64,000 bases of DNA from Flavobacteriaceae bacterium (GCA_004762155.1 SIHP01000002.1:310001-374000), one strand, 5' to 3'. Positions 16,778 through 26,146 are shown, numbered from the stretch's first letter. Numbers and translations: made by a program. Notes: generated by a model not told the origin, from the sequence alone.

Positions 16778-17641
16778 ATGGCAAACTTAAAAGAAATACG
16801 AAATAGAATTACTTCTATTAAATCAACAATGCAAATTACCTCAGCCATGAAAATGGTATCGGCTGCAAAGTTGAAAAAAGCTCAAGATGCTATTACAGCA
16901 ATGCGTCCGTATTCATCTAAGCTTACAGAGTTATTACAAAGCTTAAGTGCTACTTTAGATAGTGATGCTGGTAGTGATTATGCTGAGCAAAGAGAAGTAA
17001 ATAAAGTATTATTAGTTTCTATAACTTCTAATAGAGGTTTATGTGGTGGATTTAATTCATCAATCATTAAAAAAACAGTTGCAGCAATTAACGACAAGTA
17101 TACTAATGCTACTGTTGATATTTTTACTATAGGTAAAAAAGGAAATGATATTTTATCTAAAGAACATACTATTATTGAGAACAATAATGCTGTTTTTGAT
17201 GATTTAACTTTTGATAATGTTGCACTTATTGCTGAACAATTAATGAAGTTATTTGTTGATGGTTCTTATGATAAAATAGAGTTGGTGTACAATCAATTTA
17301 AAAATGCTGCAACTCAAATAACTCAATTAGAACAATTTTTACCTATTCAACAAGTTGAATCTGATAAAGGGGAAGTTAGTTTAGATTATATATTTGAGCC
17401 TTCTAAAGAAGAAATTGTAATAGAATTAATACCAAAGTCGTTAAAAACACAGTTATATAAAGCACTTAGAGATAGTTTTGCCTCTGAACACGGTGCTCGT
17501 ATGACAGCAATGCATAAAGCAACTGATAATGCTAAGGAATTACGTGATGATTTATTATTAACGTATAACAAAGCTCGTCAGGCTGCAATTACTAATGAAA
17601 TTTTAGAAATTGTAGGTGGTGCAGAAGCATTAAACAATTAA
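16778..17641 (+). CDS. atpG: F0F1 ATP synthase subunit gamma
   Basis: This 287-residue subunit is the central rotor shaft of F1. The N-terminal coiled-coil part (LKEIRNRITSIKSTMQITSAM, ending KMVSAAKLKKA) and the C-terminal helix (MTAMHKATDNAKEL, YNKARQAAITNEILEIVGGA) are both complete. The conserved block SNRGLCGGFNSSI lies at about residue 87. It closes the operon: a clear terminator follows at 17663-17693, so atpD and atpC must be elsewhere in the genome. Confidence 0.97.
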   Translation: MANLKEIRNRITSIKSTMQITSAMKMVSAAKLKKAQDAITAMRPYSSKLTELLQSLSATLDSDAGSDYAEQREVNKVLLVSITSNRGLCGGFNSSIIKKTVAAINDKYTNATVDIFTIGKKGNDILSKEHTIIENNNAVFDDLTFDNVALIAEQLMKLFVDGSYDKIELVYNQFKNAATQITQLEQFLPIQQVESDKGEVSLDYIFEPSKEEIVIELIPKSLKTQLYKALRDSFASEHGARMTAMHKATDNAKELRDDLLLTYNKARQAAITNEILEIVGGAEALNN

Positions 17642-17662
17642 AAATATTTATTTTTTATATAT

Positions 17663-17693
17663 AAAAGCGAATCATAACTGATTCGCTTTTTTT
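17663..17693 (+). terminator. terminator of the atpBEFHAG operon
   Basis: Twelve pairs join 17663-17674 and 17679-17690 around the loop TAAC, followed by seven T in total. The stem carries GCGAATC, as does the terminator after the next gene (18296-18324). Confidence 0.9.
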
Positions 17694-17717
17694 ATTTAAC
17701 CTCAAAAAAAATCAGCT

Positions 17718-18242
17718 ATGAAAAAAACATTCCTTCTATTATTTTTACTTTCCTCTATCTCTCATTTTTCTCAGGAAACAGAAATCATTGAGATTAATAA
17801 TGAAAAAAAAGGTGATGGTAAAGAAATGATTCCTTTTGCTATTATTGATGAAGTACCTATTTATAAAGGTTGTGAAACATTAACAACAAATAGAGAGAGA
17901 AAATCGTGTTTAAATAAAATGATGAGAAATCATATTGTAAAGAACTTTAATACTGATATTGTTGAATGCTTAGAAACAAAATTAGTTTACAATGCTAAAA
18001 AAAATAAAGAAATAGAAGAATGTATAAACGTTCTTACACCTGGTATTAAAAGAATTTACATACAGTTTAAAATTGGTATAACAGGCGAAGTAGAAGATAT
18101 AAATGTTAGAGCACCACATCCAAAATTGAAAGAAGAAGGCATTAGAATAACAAAATTAATTCCAACTATGATACCTGGTAAACAAAAAGGAAATCGTGTT
18201 AGAGTTGGGTATACACTTCCTATTTCTTTTAAAGTTGAATAA
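17718..18242 (+). CDS. TonB C-terminal-domain-like secreted protein, first of a tandem pair
   Basis: This 174-residue protein has a Sec signal peptide (about residues 1-19, ending SHFSQ) and no membrane anchor or proline-rich spacer. The C-terminal part (about residues 115-174) has a TonB-C-like fold: IYIQFKIGITGEVEDINVRAP, PHPKLKEEGIRITKLIPTM and GYTLPISFKVE. The preceding VPIYKGCETL and several cysteines match the soluble energy-transducer-TonB-like proteins common in Flavobacteriaceae. Without an anchor it cannot drive receptors as TonB does, so its role is unknown. The next gene is a paralog, and both are preceded by a terminator with the same core, pointing to a duplicated unit. Confidence 0.8.
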   Translation: MKKTFLLLFLLSSISHFSQETEIIEINNEKKGDGKEMIPFAIIDEVPIYKGCETLTTNRERKSCLNKMMRNHIVKNFNTDIVECLETKLVYNAKKNKEIEECINVLTPGIKRIYIQFKIGITGEVEDINVRAPHPKLKEEGIRITKLIPTMIPGKQKGNRVRVGYTLPISFKVE

Positions 18243-18295
18243 TATTATAGTATTATTCTGACTAGAACAAGGAATTAAAAATTTTATATATTTAC

Positions 18296-18324
18296 AAAGC
18301 GAATCTACTCTGGTTCGCTTTTTT
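18296..18324 (+). terminator. terminator after the first TonB-like gene
   Basis: Ten pairs (18296-18305 with 18312-18321, one G-U) and a six-base loop are followed by further T. The GCGAATC stem core and the trailing TTCGCTTTTTT-ATTTAA match the terminator after atpG at 17663-17693. Confidence 0.85.
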
Positions 18325-18335
18325 ATTTAAATACA

Positions 18336-18839
18336 ATGAAAAAAGTTTTTTTAATAATACTAGTTGTTTGTTCTTATAGTGGTTTTTCACAAAAAACAGA
18401 AAGGTCAAACCTTGATAGTAAAATAATTACTTTTAAAAAAATAGAAACCCCGCCTCTTTTACATGAATGTTCTTTAGAAACTACAGCAGAATTAAAAAGG
18501 AAATGTGTAGATACAAAATTAAGAAAACTGGTTAAGGATAATTTTAATTTAAGTTTGTTAACTTGTTTAGAAAAAGAATATATCGTTAATCAAGAAACAG
18601 GAAGAAGAGAAGAAATGTGTTCTTCTAGACTTTCTCCAGGTAAAAAAAAGATTAAAATACAATTTGTTATAAATAAGACTGGAGAAACAGAACAAATCAA
18701 CGTTGCAGCTCCACATCCTAAATTACAAAAAGAAGGCATTAGAATTGCTAAAATGATTCCTAAAATGACTCCTGGGAAAAACAAAGGGAAGCCCATAGCT
18801 GTAAGCTACTCTTTGCCATTTAGTTTTAATGTTAAATAA
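18336..18839 (+). CDS. TonB C-terminal-domain-like secreted protein, second of a tandem pair
   Basis: This 167-residue protein is a paralog of the gene just upstream. It has a signal peptide ending near YSGFSQ and the same C-terminal domain: IKIQFVINKTGETEQINVAAP, PHPKLQKEGIRIAKMIPKM and SYSLPFSFNVK. The N-terminal halves differ more (here with PPLLHECSLETTAELKRKC), while cysteine positions are partly kept. As with its neighbour there is no membrane anchor. It ends eight bases before the next gene, so these two could share a message. Function is unknown; a role in envelope protein interaction is only inferred from the fold. Confidence 0.8.
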   Translation: MKKVFLIILVVCSYSGFSQKTERSNLDSKIITFKKIETPPLLHECSLETTAELKRKCVDTKLRKLVKDNFNLSLLTCLEKEYIVNQETGRREEMCSSRLSPGKKKIKIQFVINKTGETEQINVAAPHPKLQKEGIRIAKMIPKMTPGKNKGKPIAVSYSLPFSFNVK

Positions 18840-18846
18840 TTTATAC

Positions 18847-19302
18847 ATGGATTTAAAGCAAAAACTTTATGAAGAATGTAAACTTCATGTTGATAAGAGA
18901 GAAGAAACAGTAACTACAATTATAAATTCTCATCAAAAGGCATTAACATCTGAAACAAAAAGTTCTGCTGGTGATAAACATGAAACTGGACGTGCAATGT
19001 TGCAACTTGAAATGGAAAAAGCAGGACAACAGTTACAATCAATTACATTAATGAAGGAAACATTAGCTAAAGTAGATATTTCTAAACATAATGGTGTTGC
19101 TCGTTTGGGTAGTTTAATAACCACAACAAAAGCTGTTTATTTTTTAAGTATTAGTGCTGGGCTTTTAAAAATTGAAAATACTAAAAAAACTTATTTTGCT
19201 ATTTCTGTCTCTTCACCAATAGGCAAATTGTTTTTAGGTAAAAAAATAGGAGAAGTGATCTCTTTTAACAATAATATAATGGAGGTTTTAGCTATTGATT
19301 AA
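18847..19302 (+). CDS. GreA/GreB C-terminal-domain-like protein (often mislabelled 3-oxoacyl-ACP synthase)
   Basis: This 151-residue protein has an N-terminal helical half (about residues 1-75; LTSETKSSAGDKHETGRAML, then QLEMEKAGQQLQ) and a C-terminal beta domain ending in FAISVSSPIGKLFLGKKIGE and VISFNNNIMEVLAI. That ending resembles the C-terminal domain of the transcript-cleavage factors GreA and GreB, which binds RNA polymerase. The acidic tip residues of the GreA coiled coil are not evident. From memory, similar Flavobacteriaceae proteins are called 3-oxoacyl-ACP synthase, which the sequence does not support. I chose ATG 18847. Its stop overlaps the stop of the convergent ABC gene by four bases. 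Confidence 0.7.
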   Translation: MDLKQKLYEECKLHVDKREETVTTIINSHQKALTSETKSSAGDKHETGRAMLQLEMEKAGQQLQSITLMKETLAKVDISKHNGVARLGSLITTTKAVYFLSISAGLLKIENTKKTYFAISVSSPIGKLFLGKKIGEVISFNNNIMEVLAID

Positions 19303-20219
19303 AATTGAAGACTAATTATAGTTTCTTTTTTAATCATAATATCATGATTTATAAATAAACTAACATCATTATAAATCACCTCAATAAGCCAATAATATCC
19401 TTTAAAATAAGTATTCACTACTTTTCCTTTTAAATCTGATGTTGGTATTATCTTAATCTGATGCGGGTATAAAAACTGTAATTTATTATCTATTGTAATT
19501 TCGTTAACATCATCAAATAAAGTTGCTATGTATTTAAACGTTGGGTTATTATACAACTCGGAAGGTGTCCCAGATTTTAATATCCTATTATTTTGAATAA
19601 CTAACATTTTATCAGCAAAAGAAAGTGCATCATTACCATCGTGAGTAGCAATAATACATGCTATTTTATTTTCTTTTAAATAAGCGAACAGATTTCTCCG
19701 AAGTGAATTCTTTTTAAAATTATCAATTTGACTAAAAGGTTCGTCTAATAATAATAATTTAGGCTCTTTTGCTAAGGCTCTAGCAATTGCAACACGTTGT
19801 TGTTGACCTCCGCTTAAATTTTTCACCTTTTCATTAGCAAAAGATTCCATTTCAATTACCTTTAAAAGTTCATCTGTTCTTTGTTGGGCTTCTTCAGGAT
19901 AAAACCTAGATAAAAATTTTTTTATGTTTTCAGAAACTGAAATATAAGGCATCAAATCAAAGTCTTGTGCAACATGTTTAAAAAATGGAACTCCAGGCAC
20001 TAAATGATGTGCAGGTCCTAAAACTTCATAATCATCCCAAAAAATTGTACCTTTATTTGTATCAAATAATCCGTAAATTACTTTTAGTAATGTTGATTTA
20101 CCACAACCACTTTCTCCCATTATACAAACATGTTCTCCTGAGTTAACAGAAAAACTAATGTCATTTAAAACGACAGTTGACTTATTATATTTAAAAGAGA
20201 GATTATTTACTTGTAACAC
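19299..20219 (-). CDS. orphan ABC transporter ATP-binding protein
   Basis: This 306-residue ATPase has Walker A GESGCGKST (about residue 35), Q-loop in HVAQDFDLMP, signature LSGGQQQRVAIARAL (about residue 136), Walker B LLLLDEPFSQID and switch histidine ATHDGNDAL. After about residue 225 it carries an extra domain of about 80 residues, like the C-terminal regulatory domain of PotA/FbpC-type importers. No permease or binding-protein gene is nearby, so partner and substrate are unknown. The start is GTG at 20219; an ATG two bases upstream is in another frame. A TATTTTTG box ends exactly four bases before the GTG. Confidence 0.85.
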   Translation of the reverse strand: MLQVNNLSFKYNKSTVVLNDISFSVNSGEHVCIMGESGCGKSTLLKVIYGLFDTNKGTIFWDDYEVLGPAHHLVPGVPFFKHVAQDFDLMPYISVSENIKKFLSRFYPEEAQQRTDELLKVIEMESFANEKVKNLSGGQQQRVAIARALAKEPKLLLLDEPFSQIDNFKKNSLRRNLFAYLKENKIACIIATHDGNDALSFADKMLVIQNNRILKSGTPSELYNNPTFKYIATLFDDVNEITIDNKLQFLYPHQIKIIPTSDLKGKVVNTYFKGYYWLIEVIYNDVSLFINHDIMIKKETIISLQF

Positions 20220-20223
20220 ATGA

Positions 20224-20231
20224 CAAAAATA
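20224..20231 (-). promoter_or_regulatory. TAnnTTTG box four bases before the ABC ATPase start
   Basis: On the minus strand TATTTTTG is followed by TCAT and then the GTG start. This spacing puts transcription start at or next to the start codon, so the mRNA may be leaderless. See the other four cases at 43988, 53013, 59955 and 59977. Confidence 0.55.
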
Positions 20232-20264
20232 CTTTTTCTTTTATCAATAAAAACAAAAGACACT

Positions 20265-20292
20265 AAAAAAGCCAACACAAACGGTTGGCTTT
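20265..20292 (-). terminator. terminator of the rimK unit
   Basis: Read on the minus strand, AAAGCCAAC pairs with GTTGGCTTT around a short loop and is followed by a run of T. It lies 47 bases after the rimK stop. Confidence 0.8.
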
Positions 20293-20338
20293 AACTTATT
20301 AAAAATAATTGTTGAATTTTATAATTAGTATCTAAAAA

Positions 20339-21211
20339 TTAGGCACTTCTTTCAATATACCTAATAATACTTTTAGCAATATCTTTTTCTGTTGCTTTTT
20401 CTATACCTTCTAGACCTGGAGAAGAATTAACCTCTAAAATTAAAGGACCTCTTTCAGACTGTAGCATATCTACACCAGCAACACCTAACTTCATAGATTT
20501 TACGGCTTTTAATGCTGCATTTTCTTCTTCGTCAGATAATTCAATTATTTCTGATGTTCCACCTCTATGAAGGTTAGATCTAAACTCTCCTTCTTTTCCT
20601 TGACGCTTCATTGCACCAACAACTACTCCATCAACAACAAAAGCTCTAATATCAGCACCTTTTGCTTCTTTAATATACTCTTGAACAATTACACGTGCTT
20701 GTAATCCGTTAAACGCCTCTAAAACCGATTCTGCTGCTTTCTTTGTTTCTGCTAAAACAACACCTAAACCTTGAGTACCTTCTAATAATTTTATAATTAC
20801 TGGTGCTCCACCTACTTTTGCAATTGTTTCAGATGTATCTTTAGAATAATTTGTAAAAACGGTCTTGGGTAATCCTAGATTAGCTCTAGACAAGACTTGT
20901 AAACTACTCAACTTATCTCTTGATCTTACTAATGCTTGAGACTCTACAACAGAAAAAACTTTCATCATTTCAAACTGACGAACAACAGCAGTACCATAAA
21001 AGGTTACAGACGCACCAATACGAGGTATTATGGCATCTACATCAGATATTAATTCGTTTTTGTAAAGAATGGCCGGTTTCTTCTTTTCTATAATTAAATC
21101 ACATTTTGTGTGATCAATTACACGCATTTCATGACCTCTTTTTTCACCTGCTTCAACCAAACGACTTGTTGAATATAATTTTGGATTTCGAGATAGAATT
21201 ACAATTTTCAT
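20339..21211 (-). CDS. rimK: RimK family ATP-grasp ligase (ribosomal protein S6 glutamate ligase type)
   Basis: This 290-residue enzyme matches RimK, which adds glutamate residues to the C-terminus of ribosomal protein S6. The opening [21 protein letters not shown] and the ATP-grasp core are typical: [38 protein letters not shown] and the metal-binding [15 protein letters not shown]. Length equals that of E. coli RimK (300) within ten residues. Its start follows the stop of the retropepsin-like gene by two bases, so the pair is cotranscribed. Related ligases modify other substrates, so the S6 target is known for the family but not shown here. Confidence 0.9.
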   Translation of the reverse strand: MKIVILSRNPKLYSTSRLVEAGEKRGHEMRVIDHTKCDLIIEKKKPAILYKNELISDVDAIIPRIGASVTFYGTAVVRQFEMMKVFSVVESQALVRSRDKLSSLQVLSRANLGLPKTVFTNYSKDTSETIAKVGGAPVIIKLLEGTQGLGVVLAETKKAAESVLEAFNGLQARVIVQEYIKEAKGADIRAFVVDGVVVGAMKRQGKEGEFRSNLHRGGTSEIIELSDEEENAALKAVKSMKLGVAGVDMLQSERGPLILEVNSSPGLEGIEKATEKDIAKSIIRYIERSA

Positions 21212-21213
21212 TT

Positions 21214-21633
21214 TTACTCTTGTTTTTCTTTAATTGTGATGTTTTTTTGAGATACGTCTACTATAAATTTTTTATTTAAAAACCTTCTACCAATGAGTAC
21301 TGGATAATTCATTTTTCCTCGATCTGATAAAGATAGTTTTATTTTATATTTTTTTTGGTTAAAAAAAACTGAAGTATTTACAACGTAACGCTTTTCTTTT
21401 TCGCCATTTGAACTTCTTATTTTTTTTGTTTTATATTTTTCTGTTTTTATTAATTTGTTATTATACTTTTCTGTTTTTGGGCATAATAATTTAAACTCTA
21501 AAACCCCATCTTTTTCAATAATATGTTTACAATGGACAGATGAAGTATAGGCTCCAGTGTCTATTTTAGCGGGTAAATTTTCTATATCCCAATTTAAAAA
21601 AGTTATCTCTTCAACTCTTCCTATTATTTTCAT
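21214..21633 (-). CDS. RimB-like retropepsin-type peptidase (Zn_protease family, PF05618)
   Basis: This 139-residue protein has an aspartic-peptidase-like motif [13 protein letters not shown] (about residue 22) and the closing block [19 protein letters not shown] typical of the family long labelled ATP-dependent zinc protease. It stands two bases upstream of rimK on the same strand. In Pseudomonas, the homologous RimB acts with RimK in controlling glutamylation of ribosomal protein S6, so the same partnership is likely here. Whether this protein needs metal or works as an aspartic peptidase dimer cannot be seen from sequence. Confidence 0.82.
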   Translation of the reverse strand: MKIIGRVEEITFLNWDIENLPAKIDTGAYTSSVHCKHIIEKDGVLEFKLLCPKTEKYNNKLIKTEKYKTKKIRSSNGEKEKRYVVNTSVFFNQKKYKIKLSLSDRGKMNYPVLIGRRFLNKKFIVDVSQKNITIKEKQE

Positions 21634-21709
21634 TTTATAAAATTAAGGAATGCGAATTACTTATTATTTTTTTAAATATACAATATCTTTTTATACTTTT
21701 TTAAATAAA

Positions 21710-21738
21710 AAAAACCAACACAAAAAGTGTTGGTTTTT
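21710..21738 (-). terminator. terminator of the M13 peptidase gene
   Basis: A perfect 12-pair stem (21710-21721 with 21727-21738) with a five-base loop lies 22 bases beyond the stop of the minus-strand peptidase gene. On that strand it ends in eight T. Confidence 0.9.
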
Positions 21739-21760
21739 AGATATTTAAAAAAGATAAATT

Positions 21761-23893
21761 TTACCAAATTCTAACTCTATCGTCTGGTGTTAAATACATT
21801 TTATCTCCTTCTTTAACATCAAAAGCTTTATAAAAAGCATCTACGTTTTTAAGTGGCATATACGCTCTGTATTCTCCTGGTGAATGTGTATTTGTCATGA
21901 TTAAGTTTTTTAACGCTTCATCACGCATTTTTGTTCTCCAGATTGTTCCCCAAGAAAGGAAAAAACGTTGTTCTGGTGTAAAACCATCTATTTTTTCTGG
22001 CCTTCCTTTCTTAGCTAAGAAAATTTGCAATCCTTCATATGCAGCTTGTACACCTCCAAGATCTCCAATATTTTCTCCTAAAGTATATTCTCCATTTAAA
22101 TGCATGCTGTCTATAGCTATAATATCACTATACTGTTTTACTAATTTTTTTCCTACAACAGCAAATGCTTCAGAATCTTTATCTGTCCACCAATTTTTTA
22201 AGTTTCCATCTCCATCAAAACGAGATCCAGAATCATCAAAACTATGCGAAATTTCATGACCGATTACAGCTCCAATTCCTCCATAATTTACAGCCTCATC
22301 AGCTTTATAATTATAAAAAGGTGGCTGTAAAATAGCAGCTGGAAATACAATTTCGTTATTTACTGGATTAAAGTAAGCATTAACTGTTTGTGGAGACATT
22401 CCCCATTCCGTTCTGTCCACTTCTTTACCTAACTTTTCAATATTTTTATTGAAATTCCATTTAGACACATTAATTGCATTTTCAAAATAAGTTCCACCTG
22501 TTTTTAATCCTTTTACATCAAGTTTAGAATAATCTTTCCACTCATCTGGATACGCTATTTTAACAGTTAACTTATGCAATTTATCTAACGCTTTTTCTTT
22601 TGTTTCTTCACTCATCCAAGGTAATTGAGCTATACGTTTTTCAAAACCTAACATTACATTATCAATCATTTCCTTAGCTTTTTTCTTAGCTTCTGGCGGA
22701 AATTTTTCATCAACATATAATTTCCCTAAAGCTTCACCAATTGCTCCATTTAAATTTCCTAATGCACGCTCATCTCTTGGTCGTTGTTGTTTTGCTCCTC
22801 GCATTTCTTTACTATAAAACTCCCAATTAGCAGTTTCTAAATCAGTACTTAATAAACCTAAAGAATTATTAATTGCGTTCCAACGTAATACTAACTTTAT
22901 TTCATCAACAGATTTTGTTTCAAAAAGCGAACTCATTGCTTTGATATAACCAGGATCCATTACAATTACTTTATCAATACTACCTTTTCCATTTTCCTTT
23001 GAACCTGTTTCAATATCATCTTCAATTGCTACTCCAATCCCTTTTAAATGTGCTGCCCAATCAATTGCAGGTGCTAACTCTTGTAATTCTGCAACTGTCA
23101 TTGGGTTATATATCTTACGAGTATCTCTTCGCTCCTCTTTACTCATCATTGGCACTGCTAAACTTTTTTCAAAATCAACAATAGTTGCTGCATTTTTTTT
23201 AGCAGTAGCATCATCATCACCAAACTTCCCTAAGATATTCTCTACAAACTCTTGGTATTTTGCTAATTTATCTTTTACATTATCATCTATATAATAATCT
23301 CTAGACAAACCTAAACCTCCTGAACCTATATAACCAGCATTAACACTACTGTTTTTTAAATCATTAAATACATTAAAACTATAAAAACCTCCACCTCCAT
23401 AAGGTGCTACATTTGTTAAATATGTTTCAACATCTTTTTTAGTTTTTATGTCATCTATTTTAGCTAAATAAGGTTTTATTGGAGCTACACCTGCTTTATT
23501 TCTAGCAACAGTATCCATTATTGTTTCGTAATAGTTTACTGCTTTTTCTTGATCAGAATCTATTTCTTTACCATTTCCATCTTTAATTTTAGGAAAGTTT
23601 CCTTCTTCAATAGCTTTCGTTAAAATTGCCAAAACATCAGCATCTGTTTTTTTACGTAATTCTCCAAAACCTCCCCAAGAAGTTCTATCAGCTGGAATTT
23701 CAGTTTTGTCCATCCAACTTCCATTTACGTATCTAAAAAAATCATCTGTAGGTTTTACAGAAGTATCCATGTTCTCTAATACAATTCCCTGTACTTTTTC
23801 CTCTGGAGTGTCTTTTGACTGTTCTGTTTTACAACCAACAACTGCCAAAGATGCTATTGTTGATATAAACAAGGCTTTTTTTATAATTTTCAT
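21761..23893 (-). CDS. M13 family zinc metallopeptidase lipoprotein (neprilysin/PepO type)
   Basis: This 710-residue protein has a lipoprotein signal ending in AVVGC (Cys21), so it is probably exposed in the periplasm or on the outer membrane. The zinc-binding motif HEISH lies at about residue 545, with the third ligand in GENIGDLGG at about residue 605, and the substrate-binding NAYFNP motif precedes them at about residue 508. The conserved ending GDKMYLTPDDRVRIW replaces the usual CxxW of mammalian members. Such enzymes cut oligopeptides. It is followed upstream on the same strand by the S9 peptidase gene, 70 bases away, so the two may share peptide-scavenging work. Confidence 0.94.
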   Translation of the reverse strand: MKIIKKALFISTIASLAVVGCKTEQSKDTPEEKVQGIVLENMDTSVKPTDDFFRYVNGSWMDKTEIPADRTSWGGFGELRKKTDADVLAILTKAIEEGNFPKIKDGNGKEIDSDQEKAVNYYETIMDTVARNKAGVAPIKPYLAKIDDIKTKKDVETYLTNVAPYGGGGFYSFNVFNDLKNSSVNAGYIGSGGLGLSRDYYIDDNVKDKLAKYQEFVENILGKFGDDDATAKKNAATIVDFEKSLAVPMMSKEERRDTRKIYNPMTVAELQELAPAIDWAAHLKGIGVAIEDDIETGSKENGKGSIDKVIVMDPGYIKAMSSLFETKSVDEIKLVLRWNAINNSLGLLSTDLETANWEFYSKEMRGAKQQRPRDERALGNLNGAIGEALGKLYVDEKFPPEAKKKAKEMIDNVMLGFEKRIAQLPWMSEETKEKALDKLHKLTVKIAYPDEWKDYSKLDVKGLKTGGTYFENAINVSKWNFNKNIEKLGKEVDRTEWGMSPQTVNAYFNPVNNEIVFPAAILQPPFYNYKADEAVNYGGIGAVIGHEISHSFDDSGSRFDGDGNLKNWWTDKDSEAFAVVGKKLVKQYSDIIAIDSMHLNGEYTLGENIGDLGGVQAAYEGLQIFLAKKGRPEKIDGFTPEQRFFLSWGTIWRTKMRDEALKNLIMTNTHSPGEYRAYMPLKNVDAFYKAFDVKEGDKMYLTPDDRVRIW

Positions 23894-23963
23894 TATTCTT
23901 ATTTATTTGATTATTGATATTTGAATTATCTTATTAGTACAATAAACGAAAAAATGTTACAGT

Positions 23964-26120
23964 TTAACTTTTAATATTTGATTTTGGTGGATTTGGTAAT
24001 ACTTGAAACCCCATATTAAAGAGTGTAAAACCAAAAATATCTGCATACTGATCAATTGTCTTTGCTATTGGTGTACCTGCTCCATGACCTGCGTCTGTTT
24101 CAATTCTAATTAAAACAGGATTATTTCCTTTTTGCTTTTCTTGTAATTCAGCTGCAAATTTAAAACTATGTGCTGGAACTACTCTATCATCATGATCTCC
24201 AGTAGTTACCAATGTTGCTGGATATACTACATTTTCTTTTACATTATGTACTGGTGAATATCCTTTTAAATATTCAAACATTGCTGCACTTTCTTCTGAC
24301 GTTCCATAATCATAAGCCCAACCTGCTCCTGCTGTAAATGTATGATAACGTAACATATCTAATACACCCACTGCTGGTAATGCTACTTTCATTAAATCTG
24401 GACGCTGCGTCATTGTTGCTCCAACTAAAAGTCCTCCGTTAGAACCTCCTCTTATTGCTAAATAATCAGATGAAGTATACTTGTTTTCAATTAAATATTC
24501 TGCTGCTGCAATAAAATCATCAAAAACATTTTGCTTTTTCATTTTTGTTCCTGCATCATGCCATTTCTTTCCATATTCTCCACCTCCACGCAAATTAGGA
24601 ACAGCGTAAACTCCGCCTTGTTCCATCCAAACTGCATTTGCAACACTAAAATTAGGTGTTAAACTAACATCAAAACCTCCATAACCATATAAAATTGTAG
24701 GATTCTTTCCGTTTAACTCAACTCCTTTTTTATACGTAATAATCATAGGAACTTTTGTTCCGTCCTTAGAATTATAGAATACTTGTTTACTCTCAAAATT
24801 TTCTGAATTAAAAGCAATACTTGGTTTCCAATACAATTCGTATGTTCCTTCTTTTGGATTAAATTTAAATGAAGAACTTGGTGTTTTATAATTTGTAAAA
24901 GAAAAATATAAATCCTCAGTATCTTTTTTACCACTAAAACCTCCTACAGAACCAATTCCTGGTAATTTAATCTCTCTAATTAATTTTCCGTCGTAATCGT
25001 ATTGTATCACTTTAGATACTGCATCTACCATATATTCTGCAAAAAAATATGCTGAACCTGTAGATGGACTTAATACGTTTTCTGTTTCTGGAATGAAATC
25101 TTTCCAATTTTCAGGAGCTGGATTAGAAGCGTCTACTGTTACAATTTTTTTGTTTGGAGCATTTAGATTTGTTACTAAATACAACAAACTTCCTTTATTT
25201 TCAATAACGTAGCTATCACTTTTTGTATCACTTAAAATAGTAACAAAAGGATTGTTTTCATTTGACAAATCTTTTATCAATAATTTATTTCCAGAAGTTG
25301 AAACTCTAGGGTATACAAAAAGATATTTTTCATCTTCTGTTACACTACCACTTACATACCTATGTTTTTCTTCTGCAGTTCCTCCGTATATTACTTTATC
25401 TTCTTTTTGAGAAGTACCTAATTTATGATAGTATAATTTATGTTGATCTGTTTTTGCTGATAATTCACTTCCTTTTGGTTTATCATAACTAGAATAATAA
25501 AAACCTTCATTCCCTTTCCAAGACATTCCAGAAAACTTAACATCAACTAATGTGTCTTCTTTTATTTTTTTAGACTCAACATCAATTACAATAATCTTTC
25601 TCCAATCACTTCCTCCTTCAGATATAGCATAAGCAAGGGTATTTCCATCTTTTGAAAAACTAACAGAACTCATAGAAGTTGTTCCGTCTTCTGAAAACGT
25701 ATTTGGATTTAAAAAAATTTCTTCTTTTCCATCATCTTTACTTCTATATAAAACATAATGATTTTGTAAGCCATTGTTTTTATAAAAATAGGTGTAAACT
25801 CCTTCTTTAAAAGGTACTCCTAATTTTTCATAATTCCATAATTCAGATAAACGATCTTTTAATTGTGCTCTATATGGAATTTTACTTAAATAATCTGATG
25901 TTACTTCATTTTCAGCTTTCACCCAATTTTCGGTCTCTTCACTTCTATCATCTTCTAACCATCTGTAGTTATCCGTTATTTTAGTATCAAAATACTCGTC
26001 AACTACTGGCTTTTTATCTGTTAAAGGATACTTCACTTCTATATTTGTTTGTTTATTTTCTTGCTTGCAAGCTACCATTAAAAGCCCTAGACTTAAAATG
26101 GTTATTTTTATTTTTTTCAT
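23964..26120 (-). CDS. S9 family prolyl oligopeptidase lipoprotein
   Basis: This 718-residue protein begins with a lipoprotein signal ending in LMVAC (Cys18). An N-terminal seven-blade propeller (about residues 90-440) caps an alpha/beta-hydrolase domain. The catalytic serine is in RGGSNGGLL (about residue 560), the aspartate in [12 protein letters not shown] (about residue 643) and the histidine in DAGHGAG (about residue 674). These enzymes cut short peptides after proline. The lipoprotein anchor places it outside the cytoplasm, next to the M13 peptidase. A TAnnTTTG box (TAACTTTG) lies at 26147-26154 on the minus strand, 26 bases before the ATG. Confidence 0.94.
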   Translation of the reverse strand: MKKIKITILSLGLLMVACKQENKQTNIEVKYPLTDKKPVVDEYFDTKITDNYRWLEDDRSEETENWVKAENEVTSDYLSKIPYRAQLKDRLSELWNYEKLGVPFKEGVYTYFYKNNGLQNHYVLYRSKDDGKEEIFLNPNTFSEDGTTSMSSVSFSKDGNTLAYAISEGGSDWRKIIVIDVESKKIKEDTLVDVKFSGMSWKGNEGFYYSSYDKPKGSELSAKTDQHKLYYHKLGTSQKEDKVIYGGTAEEKHRYVSGSVTEDEKYLFVYPRVSTSGNKLLIKDLSNENNPFVTILSDTKSDSYVIENKGSLLYLVTNLNAPNKKIVTVDASNPAPENWKDFIPETENVLSPSTGSAYFFAEYMVDAVSKVIQYDYDGKLIREIKLPGIGSVGGFSGKKDTEDLYFSFTNYKTPSSSFKFNPKEGTYELYWKPSIAFNSENFESKQVFYNSKDGTKVPMIITYKKGVELNGKNPTILYGYGGFDVSLTPNFSVANAVWMEQGGVYAVPNLRGGGEYGKKWHDAGTKMKKQNVFDDFIAAAEYLIENKYTSSDYLAIRGGSNGGLLVGATMTQRPDLMKVALPAVGVLDMLRYHTFTAGAGWAYDYGTSEESAAMFEYLKGYSPVHNVKENVVYPATLVTTGDHDDRVVPAHSFKFAAELQEKQKGNNPVLIRIETDAGHGAGTPIAKTIDQYADIFGFTLFNMGFQVLPNPPKSNIKS

Positions 26121-26146
26121 GAATAAATTTAATTAGTTAAGCATCT

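Noticed and set aside
21897..22259. 120-codon plus-strand ORF opposite the M13 peptidase
   Set aside because: It is antisense to the zinc-binding region of a complete peptidase gene; the composition follows that gene.
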